DNA from: Chloroflexota bacterium
GTDB taxonomy: Bacteria; Chloroflexota; Anaerolineae; B4-G1
DNA length: 9,852 nt
Direction: 5' to 3'
Assembly (NCBI GenBank): GCA_003648085.1
Contig: QMOC01000045.1
Span: 1-9,852, forward strand
Shown: positions 7,962 to 9,852 of the stretch, piece after piece
Layout: the number at the start of each line of letters is the position of its first letter
How positions within the stretch are numbered: the first letter of the stretch is position 1
Notes under the pieces: generated by a model
The model's input: only the letters and a program-made list of their open reading frames with translations
Databases searched by the model: none
What the model was told of the DNA's origin: nothing
Made by a program: the position numbers and the translations under genes

Positions 7962-9416
7962 CTACGTCCCATGCACTTTCATCGCCCGGCGGTAGAGTTT
8001 GACGTACTCCTGGGCCGAGGCGGACCAGGAGAAATTGATCGCCATTCCCCGCCGTTGCAATCTACGCCACGCTTTCTTGTCGCGATAGACCTTCAGCGCC
8101 CGCCCCAACGCACGTGAGCATGCCTCGGGGGTGTAGTCCATGAAGGCAAATCCTGTGCCTCGCTCTGGATCAGCCGTGCAATCGGTGACCGTATCGGCCA
8201 GCCCACCGGTCGCCCGCACGACGGGCACGCAGCCGTAGTGCATAGCGATCATCTGCCCCAGCCCGCACGGTTCAACGGCGCTGGGCATGAGGAACACGTC
8301 TGCACCGGCGTAGATGCGCCGCGCCAGCACGTCGTCGAACTTGAGGAAGGCGTGCATCCGGTCGGGGAAGCGGGCCTGAAGGCGCTCGAACATCTCATGG
8401 TACTCGGGCTGCCCGGTGCCAAGCAGAATGAACTGAGCCTCCTCTCTCAGAAGCCACTCCAGCACCGGCTCCAGCAGGTCCATTCCCTTGACCTTGTCCA
8501 ACCGCGAGACCATTCCCACCAGGGGCACCTCGGGCTGCACGGGCAGGCGTGCCTGCTGCTGCAAAGCCGTCTTGTTGGCCGCCCGTCGGTCGAGTGTCTC
8601 AACGTCGAAGCGGTGTGGGATATTGGGGTCTGTGGCCGGATTCCACCGCTCGTAGTCAATCCCGTTGAGTACACCGAAGAGCCGGTCCTGCCGCTCTCGC
8701 AGCAGAGGATCCAGTCCCATCCCCATCTCCGGAGTGAGGACTTCCTGCGCGTAGCGAGGGCTGACGGTGTTGACCAGGTCGGCGTGGGCGATGCCTTGAG
8801 CCATCCAGTTCACCGTCCCAGGCTGCTCGACGGACAGGTGCTGTACGTACTCCATCTGCGCGAAGGTGAGGATCAATCGGCCGGCGATGCCCTGGTAGGC
8901 CAGGTTGTGGATGGTGAAGAGGGTGGCGATGTCACGGTAGAAGGGGTCCCTCCGACCGGCTGTGTCCAGCCAGGTCGGCACGATGCCGGTGTGCCAATCG
9001 TTGGCGTGAATCACGTCTGGCCTCCAGTCCAGGAGGTGGAGCGCGGCGAGGGCTGCACGGCCAAAGATGGCGAATCGCTGGGCATCATCCTCGAAGCCGT
9101 AGACGCGATCGCGGGAGGAGAAGTAGAGGTCATTCCATAAGAGATATACAGGGACTCCCCCATCAAGGGTGCTGCTGATCAGATGGACGTACTCCTCTCC
9201 GGGCCCGACCGGGATGGGGAAGGGCTCCCCAATCTTCTCAAAGTGGAACTGGTCACTGCGGATGGTGCCATAGCGTGGCATCATCAGCCGCACATCGTGG
9301 CCCAGGGCCCGAATGGCCCTGGGCAACGAACCGGCCACATCGGCCAGCCCGCCCACTTTAGCGAAGGGAACCGCCTCGGCGGACAGAAACAGAATTTCGA
9401 GCGGCTTCTTGGTCAT
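7962..9416 (-). CDS. glgA: Glycogen synthase, ADP-glucose type (GT5)
   Basis: This 484-residue enzyme transfers glucose from ADP-glucose to the non-reducing end of an alpha-1,4-glucan. Its length is normal for bacterial GlgA. The N-terminal GT5 domain has KVGGLADV (20-27), which binds ADP-glucose, and HANDWHTG (137-144). The C-terminal Rossmann domain has VSRLDKVKG (303-311), with the conserved Arg and Lys, then [10 protein letters not shown] (379-388) and ATGGLADTV (402-410). The canonical FEPCGL reads VEPCGL here, a mild change; the glutamate is kept. Start: ATG at 9416 follows a perfect AAGGAGG (9423-9429) by 6 bases, and the sequence enters the GT5 fold at once ([17 protein letters not shown]). 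It lies between a small membrane-peptide gene (45 bp upstream) and the GlgC-GH13 fusion (8 bp downstream), so substrate supply and polymerisation are in one operon. No branching enzyme (GlgB) is in this window. Confidence 0.96.
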   Translation of the reverse strand: MTKKPLEILFLSAEAVPFAKVGGLADVAGSLPRAIRALGHDVRLMMPRYGTIRSDQFHFEKIGEPFPIPVGPGEEYVHLISSTLDGGVPVYLLWNDLYFSSRDRVYGFEDDAQRFAIFGRAALAALHLLDWRPDVIHANDWHTGIVPTWLDTAGRRDPFYRDIATLFTIHNLAYQGIAGRLILTFAQMEYVQHLSVEQPGTVNWMAQGIAHADLVNTVSPRYAQEVLTPEMGMGLDPLLRERQDRLFGVLNGIDYERWNPATDPNIPHRFDVETLDRRAANKTALQQQARLPVQPEVPLVGMVSRLDKVKGMDLLEPVLEWLLREEAQFILLGTGQPEYHEMFERLQARFPDRMHAFLKFDDVLARRIYAGADVFLMPSAVEPCGLGQMIAMHYGCVPVVRATGGLADTVTDCTADPERGTGFAFMDYTPEACSRALGRALKVYRDKKAWRRLQRRGMAINFSWSASAQEYVKLYRRAMKVHGT

Positions 9417-9461
9417 GGTCCGCCTCCTTATTGTTGCGCGTCTTCCCGCCGGTGCTGGTTA

Positions 9462-9641
9462 TCATGCTGAAGTGGGCGTGAGTATGCGAGCGGATGATGG
9501 AGTAAAGGTGGGCATAGGGGTCGGCGTAGGGGGACGTGGTGGTGCAAACGCCACCGCCAGGCTAAGCCCCATGCTGATGACAACCAGCAGGCTGATGATC
9601 CAAAATATGATGCGTGTTCGATCGGCTTTTGAACGACGCAT
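9462..9641 (-). CDS. Small single-pass membrane or secreted peptide (59 aa) at the head of the glycogen operon
   Basis: ATG at 9641 follows a perfect AAGGAGG (9646-9652) by 4 bases, and the frame runs to TGA at 9462-9464. The 59-residue product has a basic start (MRRSKADRTR), one hydrophobic helix (about 11-32, IIFWIISLLVVISMGLSLAV) and a Pro/Thr-rich tail beginning APPRPPTPTPMP. It is either a signal anchor with the tail outside, or a cleaved signal peptide with AFA near 31-33. The positive-inside rule puts the N-terminus in the cytosol. I recall similar short anchors with PTPTP tails in Chloroflexota, but know no function. Strong initiation signals, its own promoter and a 45-bp gap to glgA support a real gene. 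It may anchor or regulate something, or mainly act as a leader gene; this is inference. Confidence 0.75.
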   Translation of the reverse strand: MRRSKADRTRIIFWIISLLVVISMGLSLAVAFAPPRPPTPTPMPTFTPSSARILTPTSA

Positions 9642-9677
9642 AGTGCCTCCTTACGAACGGTCGTTATTTAGTATTCC

Positions 9678-9705
9678 ATTATAGCACATCAATGAGGAGA
9701 CACAA
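9678..9705 (-). promoter_or_regulatory. Sigma-70-type promoter of the small peptide-glgA-glgC operon
   Basis: On the minus strand, TTGTGT (9705-9700) is followed after 16 bases by a perfect TATAAT (9683-9678). Transcription would start near 9671, giving a leader of about 30 bases before the ATG at 9641. The -10 box is consensus; the -35 box matches only its TTG. Confidence 0.72.
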
Positions 9706-9734
9706 GCGCAGCATATCTTAAAATTGCCTAGGGC

Positions 9735-9763
9735 TTTCCGGTTTTTTAATGTTATGGTATCAT
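9735..9763 (+). promoter_or_regulatory. Candidate promoter of the rightward gene at 9802
   Basis: TTTCCG (9735-9740), a 17-base spacer and TATCAT (9758-9763) give a plausible sigma-70 promoter, with a start point near 9770 and a leader of about 30 bases. Both boxes are imperfect (4/6 and 5/6). The -10 box lies inside the inverted repeat at 9749-9780, so binding there would compete with RNA polymerase. Confidence 0.45.
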
Positions 9764-9780
9764 AAGGTCATCCATAACAT
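9749..9780. promoter_or_regulatory. Operator-like inverted repeat over the rightward promoter
   Basis: ATGTTATGG (9749-9757) and CCATAACAT (9772-9780) are perfect 9-bp inverted arms, 14 bases apart. The centres are 23 bp apart, about two helical turns, so a dimeric regulator could bind both on one face. A nested TTATG/CATAA palindrome occupies 9752-9765. The arms flank the -10 box and start point of the rightward gene. The same sequence could also form a hairpin in a transcript that starts upstream of it. Confidence 0.55.
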
Positions 9781-9801
9781 AAGCGGAGTCAGGAGGCAGA
9801 G

Positions 9802-9852
9802 ATGGAAGGAGTACGAGGGGCCCAGAGTCTGATGGATTACCTGGCCCAAGTG
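9802..9852 (+). CDS. Start of a divergent gene of unknown function (partial, 17 codons)
   Basis: ATG at 9802 follows AGGAGG (9791-9796) by 5 bases, and the frame is open to the window edge, giving MEGVRGAQSLMDYLAQV. This is too short to assign to a family. It has no signal peptide and looks like the amphipathic start of a cytosolic protein. It is divergent from the glycogen operon, with about 160 bp between the two start codons. A strong ribosome binding site, a candidate promoter and an operator-like repeat in front suggest a regulated gene, possibly an autoregulated one; that is inference. Confidence 0.6.
   Translation, partial: MEGVRGAQSLMDYLAQV

Noticed and set aside
7036..7995. Plus-strand frames opposite the start of glgC and the end of glgA
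   Set aside because: They lie antisense to conserved enzyme sequence and have no recognisable features.
1..9852. tRNA, rRNA, CRISPR array, transposase or phage genes
   Set aside because: I looked on both strands and saw no cloverleaf-like spacer, regular spaced repeats, or recombinase motifs.

Overview
The window looks like part of a Chloroflexota chromosome, most likely from the Anaerolineae or a related class. The reasons are its high GC with GC-rich third positions, the GlgC and GlgA sequence type, a small secreted or anchored peptide with a Pro/Thr tail, and a short 'FVVRVW...QVQHLQSGE' protein that I recall as common in that phylum. This placement is from memory of family resemblance, not from a search.

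Layout from right to left, following transcription. All complete genes lie on the minus strand. At the right edge (9642-9801) is a divergent promoter region. A plus-strand gene of unknown function starts at 9802 and runs off the window. Its promoter overlaps a clear operator-like inverted repeat. On the minus strand, a TATAAT promoter (9678-9705) drives a 59-residue single-helix membrane peptide (9462-9641), then glycogen synthase GlgA (7962-9416), then a very large 1571-residue protein (3238-7953). This last protein joins a complete ADP-glucose pyrophosphorylase (GlgC) in frame to a GH13 alpha-amylase-family enzyme with two extra uncharacterised regions. GlgC makes ADP-glucose, GlgA polymerises it, and the GH13 part probably cuts, trims or transfers alpha-glucan chains. 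The cluster therefore reads as one glycogen-metabolism operon.

A 123-bp spacer (3115-3237) with a near-perfect 27-bp palindrome separates this from a two-component pair. That pair is a membrane-anchored NarL-type histidine kinase (1900-3114) and its LuxR-type response regulator (1251-1907), overlapping by 8 bp. A spacer (978-1250) packed with inverted repeats follows.

The left end holds another coupled pair: a 68-residue cytosolic protein (771-977) whose stop codon overlaps the start of a secreted or anchored protein with fibronectin-III-like repeats (1-774), which is cut by the left edge.

The most notable item is the GlgC-GH13 fusion. It is an uninterrupted frame that puts the enzyme making the glycogen precursor and a glucan-acting enzyme on one chain, directly downstream of GlgA.
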